DNA of 13,731 nucleotides from Ruminococcus sp. UBA1394 (lineage in GTDB: Bacteria; Bacillota; Clostridia; Oscillospirales; Ruminococcaceae): NCBI GenBank assembly GCA_002305725.1, contig DBQM01000036.1, positions 1 through 13,731 of the forward strand, written 5' to 3'. The notes beneath the pieces are model-generated. The model saw only the letters and a program-made list of their open reading frames with translations. It ran no database searches and was not told where the DNA came from. The stretch's first letter is position 1. Every line of letters starts with the position of its first letter. Both the position numbers and the translations under genes were made by a program. Below, piece by piece: positions 1-6,170 of this stretch.

Positions 1-36
1 AGTAAGCGGATGTGCGAGGCGATAGAAATAAACAAA

Positions 37-72
37 TATAGTGAACGTAAAAATCTTTTTTCGTTCACTATA
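37..72 (-). terminator. Long hairpin, probable terminator
   Basis: An 11-bp perfect inverted repeat, TATAGTGAACG (37-47) with CGTTCACTATA (62-72), is continued inward by A5/T5 after one mismatch, so the 36 bp are almost a full palindrome. On the minus strand it is followed by ATTTGTTTATTTC, a T-rich tail, which favours a leftward terminator. A protein-binding palindrome is the alternative. Confidence 0.5.
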
Positions 73-274
73 ATTTTAGACCACAAGTTTATACCTGCTA
101 ACCGACGACATAATAAAATAAATTACAATATTTACGCTATTGCAGATTTATCATGTGTTAACCAGCATCGCACAGAGTTAGCAATAGCTGATATATAGCG
201 AATTTCAGGATACGCCTGAAAAGGGTATAAATGCGTTGTTACAAGATGTTCCGAAACCGGATATCTCATAACTG
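37..274 (-). ncRNA. Candidate structured small RNA or leader RNA, family unknown
   Basis: The transcript is predicted to start near 274 from the promoter at 281-309 and to end at the palindrome at 37-72. Several exact complementary segments are nested inside: 88-95 (TTTATACC) with 224-231 (GGTATAAA), extended by 83-86 with 236-239; a small hairpin of 203-209 with 215-221 (TTTCAGG/CCTGAAA, 5-nt loop); and 136-143 with 181-188 (GCTATTGC/GCAATAGC), which encloses a weaker TGTG/CACA pair. No ORF with a ribosome binding site is present; the longest minus frame from the first ATG gives about 45 codons without a Shine-Dalgarno. I find no tmRNA, RNase P, SRP or T-box signature. It could be a free small RNA, or a terminator-controlled leader for a gene left of the window. 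Pairing is symmetric, so the strand rests on promoter and tail alone. Confidence 0.4.
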
Positions 275-280
275 TTATTA

Positions 281-309
281 ATTATATCATGCTCAAAATA
301 AAAAAGCAA
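281..309 (-). promoter_or_regulatory. Sigma-A-type promoter facing left
   Basis: On the minus strand TTGCTT (309-304) lies 17 bp from a perfect TATAAT (286-281). Predicted transcription starts near 274 and enters the structured region at 37-274. Confidence 0.5.
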
Positions 310-461
310 GGGATTTTTGATATCTTCAAGTTGTTTCCAATTATGACATTTTTTGTGGGAATTTTTTAGGTATTATGCGATAAAAGCAAAAAAATTAAGG
401 AAAAATATAAATGACGGTACGGTGGTATACGGACTGATTTTATCACTTTATTGTAAACTCC
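310..461. other. AT-rich intergenic stretch, nothing recognised
   Basis: This stretch lies between the leftward promoter and the rightward promoter. It is AT-rich with short A and T runs. I see no ORF with a ribosome binding site, no strong dyad and no repeat. Confidence 0.5.
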
Positions 462-490
462 TTGATTTTTCTCAAAAAGTATAGTAAAAT
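462..490 (+). promoter_or_regulatory. Promoter of the radical SAM operon
   Basis: TTGATT (462-467) and TAAAAT (485-490) are separated by 17 bp. The predicted start near 497 leaves a short leader carrying the AAAAGGA ribosome binding site (507-513) before the ATG at 524. Confidence 0.5.
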
Positions 491-523
491 AAGAAATACC
501 AATAAGAAAAGGATTTTTTTAAT

Positions 524-2365
524 ATGCTTAAAGAAAAAATTGAAAGTCTGCTCCTCTCCGTTCAGAAACCGGCAAGATATATCGGAGGAGAACCGGGGAG
601 CATTATTAAAAACAGAGAAGATGTGAGCGTGCGTTTTGCATTCTGTTTTCCGGACACATATGACATAGGTATGTCCCATCTCGGAATGAAAATCCTGTAC
701 TCGCTTATTAACAAAAGGGAGGATTACTGGTGTGAGCGTGTGTTTGCTCCGGGAGTCGATTTTGAAAAGCTTATGCGTGAAAATCAGATCCCGCTTTATG
801 CGCTGGAAAGCCTTGACCCTCTGAGCGAATTTGATTTTATCGGATTTACAATGCAGTATGAGCTTTCATATACCAATGTACTGAATATGCTTGACCTTGC
901 CGGAATACCGGTGCTTGCGTCCGAAAGAGATGACAGGCTTATGAATATCATTGTTGCCGGCGGGCCATGCGTCTGCAATCCGGAACCACTTGCTGACTTT
1001 TTTGATATTTTCATACTGGGCGAGGGCGAGGAAGTCAATCTTGAACTTATGGACCTGTACAAACAGATGAAATCCGAGGGTGCGTCAAAAAAGGAATTTC
1101 TGCGCAAAGCCGCTGAAATTGAGGGGATTTATGTACCGTCACTTTATGATGTTTCATATAATGAGGACGGTACAGTAAAGGCAATTACCCATCCTGACGG
1201 TGTTTCACCTGTTGTAAAAAAGAGAATAATAAAGGACTTCGACAAGGTTTTCTATCCGGACGAATTTGTAGTACCAATGACTGAAATCGTCCATGACAGA
1301 GCGTCTGTTGAGGTTCTGAGAGGCTGTATAAGAGGTTGCAGATTCTGCCAGGCTGGATTCCTTTACCGTCCTTTCAGAGAAAAGACTGCTGAAACTGTCT
1401 GCAATGAAGCAAAGTCACTCTGCGAAAATACCGGATATGAAGAACTTTCTCTTGCCTCCCTCAGTACCTCCGACCACTCAGAAATCAGCGGCATACTTAC
1501 AGGTCTTATCCCCTACACTGAAAAGGAACACATCAACCTTTCCCTCCCCTCTCTGAGAGTGGACAACTTTTCAAAGGAACTGATGGACGAGATAAAAAAG
1601 GTAAGAAAAAGCGGACTTACCTTTGCGCCGGAAGCCGGTACTCAGCGTCTGAGAGATGTCATAAACAAAAACGTTACCGAAGACGAGGTAATGAGAACCT
1701 GCCGCACAGCCTTTGAGGGCGGTTACACAAACGTAAAGCTTTATTTTATGATGGGACTCCCTACTGAAACCGACGAGGACATCGAGGGAATAACCCAGCT
1801 TGCCCAGAAAGTCGTTGACCTTTATTACAGCATACCCGAAAGACCAAAGGGCAGAGGTGTTCAGGTTTCCATAAGTACGGCAACTTTCGTCCCCAAGCCT
1901 TTTACTCCGTTTGAGTTTGAACCTCAGGCAACACTGGAAGAAATCATGCATAAACAGGAAGTGCTTATGCATTCTATCACATCTAAAAAGATAAAAGCAA
2001 GCTGGCATGACCCGTCTACAAGTATTCTTGAAGCAGTACTTGCAAGGGGCGACAGAAAAGTCGGTGCGGCAATTTACAGCGCATGGAAAAAAGGCTGCAA
2101 ATTTGACAGCTGGAGCGAACATTTCAGCTTTGAAAAGTGGCAGCAGGCATTTGATGAATGCGGACTGAAAATGGAATTTTATGCAAGCCGCAAGAGAGAA
2201 TATGACGAAATCATGCCGTGGGAGCATATCGACTACTACGTTTCAAAGGAATTTCTCATCAGAGAAAACAAAAAGGCAAGACTTGCGCAGACAACCGAGC
2301 ATTGCAGAAACAAGTGTTCCGGCTGCGGAGTGAGCAAAGAGATAGGAGGTGCCTGCTTTGGTTAA
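524..2365 (+). CDS. Radical SAM protein, TIGR03960 family, function unknown
   Basis: A 613-residue cytosolic radical SAM protein. The N-terminal ~200 residues resemble the B12-binding-like domain of this subgroup, with the conserved stretches CFPDTYDIGMSHLG and GGPCVCNPEPLADFFD. The SAM domain carries the cluster motif C268-x3-C272-x2-C275 (RGCIRGCRFCQAG), which binds a [4Fe-4S] cluster and SAM. The C-terminal tail has a second cysteine group, C594-x3-C598-x2-C601 plus C611, possibly an auxiliary cluster. From memory, family members usually end CGVC; here it is CGVS. The reaction and substrate are unknown. The ATG at 524 follows AAAAGGA with ten bases between. Its stop overlaps the start of the TIGR03936 gene, a pairing (sometimes fusion) common in Clostridia and typically followed by an RNase G gene, which is absent here. 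Confidence 0.9.
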   Translation: MLKEKIESLLLSVQKPARYIGGEPGSIIKNREDVSVRFAFCFPDTYDIGMSHLGMKILYSLINKREDYWCERVFAPGVDFEKLMRENQIPLYALESLDPLSEFDFIGFTMQYELSYTNVLNMLDLAGIPVLASERDDRLMNIIVAGGPCVCNPEPLADFFDIFILGEGEEVNLELMDLYKQMKSEGASKKEFLRKAAEIEGIYVPSLYDVSYNEDGTVKAITHPDGVSPVVKKRIIKDFDKVFYPDEFVVPMTEIVHDRASVEVLRGCIRGCRFCQAGFLYRPFREKTAETVCNEAKSLCENTGYEELSLASLSTSDHSEISGILTGLIPYTEKEHINLSLPSLRVDNFSKELMDEIKKVRKSGLTFAPEAGTQRLRDVINKNVTEDEVMRTCRTAFEGGYTNVKLYFMMGLPTETDEDIEGITQLAQKVVDLYYSIPERPKGRGVQVSISTATFVPKPFTPFEFEPQATLEEIMHKQEVLMHSITSKKIKASWHDPSTSILEAVLARGDRKVGAAIYSAWKKGCKFDSWSEHFSFEKWQQAFDECGLKMEFYASRKREYDEIMPWEHIDYYVSKEFLIRENKKARLAQTTEHCRNKCSGCGVSKEIGGACFG

Positions 2366-3017
2366 GGTAAGAGTTGTTTTTGAGAAAAAAGGCAGAGCGA
2401 AGTATATTTCCCATCTTGACCTTAACCGGTGTATGCAGCGCACCTTTAAGCGATCCGGACTTCCTGTGTGGTACACAGAGGGCTTCAATCCCCACATTTA
2501 TATAATGTTTGCTCTCCCCCTTTCGCTGGGTTACGAAAGCTCTGTTGAAATAATGGATTTCAATCTCAATGAGGAAGTACCCTTTGACGAGATAACCGAC
2601 CGCCTTAATTCCGTTATGCCGGAGGGACTGAGAGCAGTGAAAGCCTTTTCACCGGTAAACAAGCATACAGCAATTAAAAGTGCTTCATTCCGCATAAGCT
2701 TTAAAACGGATGACCCCGAAAATCTGAGCCGTAAATTTGATGAATTCATGTCGCAGGAACAGATCAATACAGTAAAGAAAACCAAAAGGGGCGGAGAAAA
2801 GCTTATAGACTTAAAGCCTGATATCAGTATTCTGAACACGGGAATCAGCACCGGACGATTTGAAGTAAATGCAGTTTTTCCTGCCGGTACTGAAAAGAAT
2901 CTTAACCCTTCCCTGCTCACCGACCTCTTTGAAGAATTCTGCGGAAATGACATACAGGATATCAGCGTTAAAAGAACCGGAATATTTATGGGTAATATGA
3001 ACCAGGAATTTGTATAA
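2358..3017 (+). CDS. TIGR03936/DUF2344 radical-SAM-linked protein
   Basis: About 219 residues, of the family encoded next to or fused with TIGR03960 proteins. It opens with the family signature (VKVRVVFEKKGRAKYISHLDL, then RTFKRSGLPVWYTEGFNPH). Its function is unknown; tight linkage suggests it assists the radical SAM enzyme, perhaps in substrate binding. I chose the TTG at 2358 as start: AGGAGG at 2344-2349 lies eight bases before it, and the protein then starts as relatives do. A GTG at 2349 is in frame but overlaps that same ribosome binding site and cannot use it. The gene overlaps the upstream stop by eight bases, so translational coupling is likely. No membrane segment or signal peptide is visible. 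A bidirectional terminator follows at once. Confidence 0.85.
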   Translation: MVKVRVVFEKKGRAKYISHLDLNRCMQRTFKRSGLPVWYTEGFNPHIYIMFALPLSLGYESSVEIMDFNLNEEVPFDEITDRLNSVMPEGLRAVKAFSPVNKHTAIKSASFRISFKTDDPENLSRKFDEFMSQEQINTVKKTKRGGEKLIDLKPDISILNTGISTGRFEVNAVFPAGTEKNLNPSLLTDLFEEFCGNDIQDISVKRTGIFMGNMNQEFV

Positions 3018-3021
3018 AAAG

Positions 3022-3051
3022 AAAGGCAGCTGTTAAATTACAGCTGCCTTT
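3022..3051. terminator. Bidirectional intrinsic terminator
   Basis: A perfect 12-bp stem, AAAGGCAGCTGT (3022-3033) with ACAGCTGCCTTT (3040-3051), has a 6-nt loop. Rightward the tail is TAAGTTTTAATTTT; leftward it is CTTTTTATAC. It sits between the converging DUF2344 and PadR genes and serves both. Confidence 0.85.
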
Positions 3052-3056
3052 AAGTT

Positions 3057-3392
3057 TTAATTTTCTTTGTAATTAAGAATTTTCTGAATACCGTCTGTGA
3101 TAGAAAGATATTCCTCATAAATCTGATCAAAATACTCTCTTCCGGCATCTTCAATGTGGTAATAAACTCTTGTTCTTCTCTTACCGATAAGCTCCTTATG
3201 ATCAGAGATCATGCCTTTCTCAATCAGTCTGTAAAGACTCGGGTACATAGTACCTTCTTTCAGAATGAAAAGACCTTCACTTCTCTTTTCAAACTCCTGA
3301 GTCATCTGGTAGCCATACATATCCTCCTGCTTGAGAAGATGCAGAATAAGAAGTTCTGTCATACCACGCTTTAAGTTCTCCTGGATTTTCAT
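3057..3392 (-). CDS. PadR-family transcriptional repressor
   Basis: A 111-residue winged-helix regulator, the usual size of the short PadR group. Residues 10-75 form the DNA-binding domain with the family's typical LLKQEDMYGYQMTQEFEKR and KEGTMYPSLYRLIEKGMI stretches; a basic GKRRTRVYYHI wing follows, and the C-terminal helix is probably for dimerisation. Such proteins usually repress adjacent genes, here presumably the HAAS and DUF4097 genes just upstream on the same strand. Unlike the common arrangement, in which the regulator comes first, it lies downstream and has its own strong promoter (3422-3450). GAGGTG ends eleven bases before the ATG. The inducer is unknown. It ends at the shared terminator. 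Confidence 0.9.
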   Translation of the reverse strand: MKIQENLKRGMTELLILHLLKQEDMYGYQMTQEFEKRSEGLFILKEGTMYPSLYRLIEKGMISDHKELIGKRRTRVYYHIEDAGREYFDQIYEEYLSITDGIQKILNYKEN

Positions 3393-3421
3393 AATATATG
3401 CTTCACCTCTTCCTACTTTTT

Positions 3422-3450
3422 ATTAAACCATAATTATTGCATTTTGTCAA
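3422..3450 (-). promoter_or_regulatory. Strong promoter of padR
   Basis: On the minus strand a perfect TTGACA (3450-3445) and TTTAAT (3427-3422) are 17 bp apart. A short leader with AGGAAGAGGTG leads into the PadR start at 3392. This makes padR independent of the DUF4097 transcript. Confidence 0.75.
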
Positions 3451-3460
3451 TACTTTTTTT

Positions 3461-3490
3461 ACTATATTTTTCAAAGAACTATATTTCAAA
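3461..3490 (-). repeat. Direct repeat upstream of the padR promoter
   Basis: ACTATATTT occurs at 3461-3469 and 3478-3486, each followed closely by TCAAA, with a 17-bp period. On the transcribed strand it lies just upstream of the -35 box, so it may be an AT-rich promoter-enhancing (UP) element or a binding site. No family assignment is possible. Confidence 0.35.
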
Positions 3491-3528
3491 AAACGCATTT
3501 ATGGTCGCAGGAAGCGGCTTTACACAGG

Positions 3529-4401
3529 CTATTGTCTGAAATTTATTTCAACATCACCAATACCGGTCACAATATCCATGTTGTGTTTTCCTTCGGTCTG
3601 ACCGGTCATTTTCTTTCCGTTAATTTCAGCTTCTCCTTTTGGAATGTAAAGCGAGTAATCGTTAACATTGCCGAATATATCAGCTCTGATATCTCCCATA
3701 CCGCATTTTATTCTACTGTCACCTTTAATAACACCTGAAACGGAAACATCTCCGGTCCCGCCGGTAAATTCAGCCTTATCAGTCTGGAAATTAAGCATAC
3801 TGGTGTTTCCGCTTTTTCCTACCACATAAATATGATCAGAAGTAAGATTTTCAGCATAGGTATCTCCGGCGCTGCCGTTTATTTCAATATAGTCAGCATT
3901 AAGTGTGCTCAGAGTGTTCTGACCAAGTCCGCAGTCAATATAGATATTTTCTGCTGAAAGGTAATTGACGGTCATTTCGCCGATTCCGGATTTTATCTGT
4001 ATATCCTGCAGTGCAATATCCGCCGGGACAGTAATTCTGATTTTACTCGATTTTTTTGAAAGTGTTGGTACAGACGAGATTTCATACCACTTATTTATTG
4101 AATATTTCAGATTAAGGATATTGTTATATGTAGAGTATTTCAGATAATCTCTCGAAATGTTTTCAGCGGAAAGTTCAATTCCGTCAACATCATTGGAGGC
4201 TGTGATTTCAAAATCAGCATACCCCACCTCAATATTAAGGCTTGCAACTCCCTCTGTCGGAATCACAGAATCAATATTTGTAAGATTAAGCTGCTGAGTA
4301 TAAGCTTCTTTTGCACCCATGGAAAAACCGGCTGCGGCAATTGCAATTCCAGCCGCAAGAGTCAGTGACGGGACAAGATATTTCCAGATTCTTTTATTCA
4401 T
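3529..4401 (-). CDS. DUF4097-type membrane-anchored beta-repeat protein
   Basis: A 290-residue protein with an N-terminal hydrophobic segment (about residues 8-30, after MNKRIWK), an uncleaved anchor or signal, followed by a polar domain rich in short beta strands (repeated patterns such as IKSGIGEMTVNY, IEINGSAGDTYAENL, AEFTGGTGDVSVSG, IKCGMGDIRADI). This is the look of the DUF4097 'putative adhesin' beta-helix family; the exact role is unknown. No catalytic residues are apparent. The ATG at 4401 overlaps the last base of the upstream HAAS gene stop, and GGAGG lies ten bases before it. Pairing with HAAS and PadR genes is frequent in Firmicutes and suggests a regulated envelope module. No terminator is evident between its stop and the padR promoter. 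Confidence 0.8.
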   Translation of the reverse strand: MNKRIWKYLVPSLTLAAGIAIAAAGFSMGAKEAYTQQLNLTNIDSVIPTEGVASLNIEVGYADFEITASNDVDGIELSAENISRDYLKYSTYNNILNLKYSINKWYEISSVPTLSKKSSKIRITVPADIALQDIQIKSGIGEMTVNYLSAENIYIDCGLGQNTLSTLNADYIEINGSAGDTYAENLTSDHIYVVGKSGNTSMLNFQTDKAEFTGGTGDVSVSGVIKGDSRIKCGMGDIRADIFGNVNDYSLYIPKGEAEINGKKMTGQTEGKHNMDIVTGIGDVEINFRQ

Positions 4402-5003
4402 TATGCATTGACCTCCGTTTTTCCGAGGATTTTGTTTAAAAGCCTGATACAGCCTTTAATAATAAGCTTTATCAGAAGAAAAACAAGGTTCATGACAGGC
4501 GTAAAAAGCAGAAACGCAAGGCTTATGAGCGAAATTCCTGTTCCTGCAAGAACAAGTGCTATCGAAACAGTCCTTGCAATATATGCAGCACCCATACACA
4601 ATAAAACAATACCGCCTGTAACAAATGCGATAAGGGAAACTACTCCGGCTGCAAATATACCAAGAATCACGCCAAGAATCCCGAGCAGAATACCGCCCCA
4701 TACAGGCGAAGTAAGTATAATAAGAAAAACAGCCAGGGCTGTCTGACGGGATGACAGTTTCTTTTTTACTGCTTTTACTTCTTTTCTGGTTTTGCTGAGT
4801 TCATATGAAATACCATTATTGTCATTTAAAATGGTATGTGCAAGGCGCTGCGGCGAACCAAGACCAGAAATAACAGACTGTTCATTTATCTCTCCTGCGT
4901 CTGTGAACAAATCATCGTAATACTTTACTGCCGCATCGCGTTCTTTTGGAGGAAGCGCAGAAAGGCAGTCCCTGAGCTTTGAAAGGTATTCCATTTTATT
5001 CAT
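4401..5003 (-). CDS. HAAS-domain (DUF1700) integral membrane protein
   Basis: A 200-residue protein. Residues 1-65 form the HAAS/DUF1700 helical domain (MEYLSKLRDCLSALPPKERD, then KYYDDLFTDAGE and GSPQRLAHTIL), which is cytoplasmic and often associated with PadR-controlled genes. A charged linker (KTRKEVKAVKKKLSSRQ) leads into several hydrophobic segments between about 88 and 180, very rich in Gly, Ile and Leu, and a basic C-terminal tail. Its function is unknown; such proteins are thought to act with the adjacent DUF4097 protein. It is the first gene of the transcript. AGGAG lies about 13 bases before the ATG at 5003, a rather long gap, and a second in-frame ATG follows three codons later. 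Confidence 0.85.
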   Translation of the reverse strand: MNKMEYLSKLRDCLSALPPKERDAAVKYYDDLFTDAGEINEQSVISGLGSPQRLAHTILNDNNGISYELSKTRKEVKAVKKKLSSRQTALAVFLIILTSPVWGGILLGILGVILGIFAAGVVSLIAFVTGGIVLLCMGAAYIARTVSIALVLAGTGISLISLAFLLFTPVMNLVFLLIKLIIKGCIRLLNKILGKTEVNA

Positions 5004-5069
5004 TGCCCGTTGTCATCTCCTGAATTTTAGTTTATATCATAAGTTTTGTCATAAATCTTTTATCACACA

Positions 5070-5091
5070 TATTAAAATCATTATTTTAATA
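5070..5091. promoter_or_regulatory. AT-rich dyad in the HAAS-gene leader, candidate PadR operator
   Basis: A perfect inverted repeat, TATTAAAAT (5070-5078) and ATTTTAATA (5083-5091), has a 4-bp centre. It lies roughly 10 to 30 bases downstream of the predicted transcription start, where a repressor would block elongation. Assignment to PadR is from proximity only. Confidence 0.4.
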
Positions 5092-5106
5092 ACATACTAT
5101 TATAAT

Positions 5107-5136
5107 ATTATACACTATCTAATATGGAAAAGTCAA
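5107..5136 (-). promoter_or_regulatory. Promoter of the HAAS-DUF4097 operon
   Basis: On the minus strand TTGACT (5136-5131) and a perfect TATAAT (5112-5107) have an 18-bp spacer. Transcription should start near 5100, leaving a leader of about 95 nt before the ATG at 5003. Confidence 0.7.
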
Positions 5137-5186
5137 CAAGAATTACTTAATCTTTACAAAATATACTAAGGCAGTATAACAAAGAA

Positions 5187-5219
5187 CAGTCCCTCTGTCT
5201 TTATCTGACAGAGGAACTG
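5187..5219 (-). terminator. Intrinsic terminator of the acetyltransferase gene
   Basis: A 13-bp stem (5187-5199 with 5207-5219) with a 7-nt loop. Its single non-Watson-Crick position is C/A on the plus strand but a stable G-U on the minus strand, which fixes the leftward direction. The tail reads TTCTTTGTTATAC. It begins 15 bases after the acetyltransferase stop. Confidence 0.75.
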
Positions 5220-5233
5220 CTTTAATTATTCAC

Positions 5234-5860
5234 TCAGAAAATCTGACCCGGAAGTTTCAGTTTTTCCTTAACAGGAAAAGCTTTGTCAAATTCCTCCGCT
5301 TCTGCTTCATCCACAAAATATCCCTGCGGTGTGGCATACTCTCCGGTTATTCCATCAAGATATCCCGGTATCAGTTCCCGGCACAGAAAGAATGAGGAGT
5401 CCTCTCCTTCCGGCAGTCCGTGATAACGAATGCCGTACTCACTTGCAAAATGAAATCCGCTTTTGCCGTAAAAATCAATATTGCCCTCAAAACAAACAGC
5501 TGCGCAGCCAAGTTCTGCTGCTTTTTCCAATGAGTAGTCAAGCAGAATCTTGCCGTAGCCCTGTCTTTTGTATTCCGGCGCAATGCAGACAGGTCCCATG
5601 GTCATAATGGGAATATCTCTGCCGTCATCGGATTTGATAACGGCTCTCATAAAAATGTTCTGACCGATAAGCACACCGTTTTTCTCCATAACAAAATCCA
5701 GTTCCGGCACGAAATCCGGGTCATTTCTGAGCTGATTCAGAACATAATGCTCAAGGCAGCCCGGACAGTAAACGTTCCAGAATGATTCTCTTACGAGGTT
5801 TTCCACTTCACGGTATTCTTCTTTTCTTTCCAAGCGAATGATATAGTCATTTTTATTCAT
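5234..5860 (-). CDS. GNAT-family N-acetyltransferase
   Basis: A 208-residue protein of the GCN5-related acetyltransferase fold, which transfers acetyl from acetyl-CoA to an amine. Motif A spans about residues 86-115 (MGPVCIAPEYKRQGYGK), with the CoA-pyrophosphate loop R99-Q-G-Y-G103-K. Motif B follows near 128-136 (IDFYGKSGF). The substrate cannot be read from the sequence; it resembles COG3153/YhbS-like predicted acetyltransferases with a C-terminal extension of about 50 residues. AGGAGG lies eight bases before the ATG at 5860. It is monocistronic between its own promoter (6024-6052) and terminator (5187-5219). The leader holds an 11-codon peptide and a hairpin, which suggests induction by a ribosome-acting compound and so possibly a detoxifying or resistance role. 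That last step is inference. Confidence 0.85.
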   Translation of the reverse strand: MNKNDYIIRLERKEEYREVENLVRESFWNVYCPGCLEHYVLNQLRNDPDFVPELDFVMEKNGVLIGQNIFMRAVIKSDDGRDIPIMTMGPVCIAPEYKRQGYGKILLDYSLEKAAELGCAAVCFEGNIDFYGKSGFHFASEYGIRYHGLPEGEDSSFFLCRELIPGYLDGITGEYATPQGYFVDEAEAEEFDKAFPVKEKLKLPGQIF

Positions 5861-5896
5861 TGTTTTTTCCTCCTGATGATTGTTGACTGCAATGCT

Positions 5897-5934
5897 GGGA
5901 GGTTTGTGCGAGACTGTATTTACGCAAACCTCCC
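5897..5934 (-). promoter_or_regulatory. Leader hairpin between peptide stop and GNAT ribosome binding site
   Basis: A perfect 10-bp stem, GGGAGGTTTG (5897-5906) with CAAACCTCCC (5925-5934), has possible extra pairs on both sides. In the minus-strand RNA the first arm begins directly after the leader-peptide stop codon. The second arm ends in CCUCCC, which could also pair with the GGAGG of the acetyltransferase gene about 24 nt on, so two exclusive structures are possible. No T-tract follows, so it is not a terminator. Confidence 0.55.
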
Positions 5935-5936
5935 GG

Positions 5937-5972
5937 TTATGCTACAATCTCCAAGGTGTTGTTTTTCTTCAA
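5937..5972 (-). CDS. Putative regulatory leader peptide, 11 residues
   Basis: A TTG-initiated frame reading MKKNNTLEIVA. AGGAG at 5985-5981 lies eight bases before the TTG, an ideal spacing. It sits about 45 nt into the transcript from the promoter at 6024-6052, and its stop codon is immediately followed by the hairpin at 5897-5934. The position fits a peptide whose translation or stalling decides expression of the downstream acetyltransferase, as in erm and cat leaders. The sequence does not match a leader I know. The alternative is a chance frame; the ribosome binding site and hairpin placement argue against that. Confidence 0.5.
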   Translation of the reverse strand: MKKNNTLEIVA

Positions 5973-6000
5973 ACAGCAATCTCCTAAAAATAATGTATAA

Positions 6001-6018
6001 TCAGGCCATATGACCTGA
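6001..6018. promoter_or_regulatory. Palindrome at the GNAT transcription start
   Basis: TCAGGCCATATGACCTGA is an 18-bp palindrome with one mismatched pair. It begins right at the predicted start site of the leftward promoter, so it could be a repressor operator. In the RNA it would form a 5'-end hairpin. Confidence 0.5.
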
Positions 6019-6023
6019 CTAAC

Positions 6024-6052
6024 ATTATATATCATTTCCTTTTCCATGTCAA
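6024..6052 (-). promoter_or_regulatory. Near-consensus promoter of leader peptide and GNAT gene
   Basis: On the minus strand a perfect TTGACA (6052-6047) and a perfect TATAAT (6029-6024) are exactly 17 bp apart. Such a strong unregulated core promoter fits control after initiation or by a repressor at 6001-6018. Between it and the reductase gene (6053-6170) I see only a CTGCAC direct repeat and no clear terminator. Confidence 0.8.
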
Positions 6053-6170
6053 GATTATATGTTTTTTCATAATATCTCATATAGGTATAGGCCAAACAAA
6101 AAATATTGTAAAGAGGCGCTGCACGATACTGCACTGTAGATCAGTTCATAAAATTATCAGTAAGGTATTT

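Noticed and set aside
10..198. Plus-strand 62-codon frame at the left edge
   Set aside because: No ribosome binding site, AT-driven composition, and it reads through the 36-bp palindrome; the structured RNA explanation on the other strand fits better.
1571..2227. Minus-strand 218-codon frame inside the radical SAM gene
   Set aside because: Antisense to a clearly conserved protein, with no ribosome binding site and a composition typical of a shadow frame.
5897..5934. Transcription terminator before the acetyltransferase
   Set aside because: The stem is strong but no T-tract follows in either direction, so attenuation by termination is not supported.
5907..5935. Second leader frame starting TTG just after GGGAGG in the acetyltransferase leader
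   Set aside because: The distance from GGGAGG to the TTG is only about one base, too short for initiation.
5937..6134. Minus-strand 65-codon frame upstream of the acetyltransferase
   Set aside because: It contains the promoter itself (6024-6052); only its last 11 codons lie behind a ribosome binding site, and these are reported as the leader peptide.
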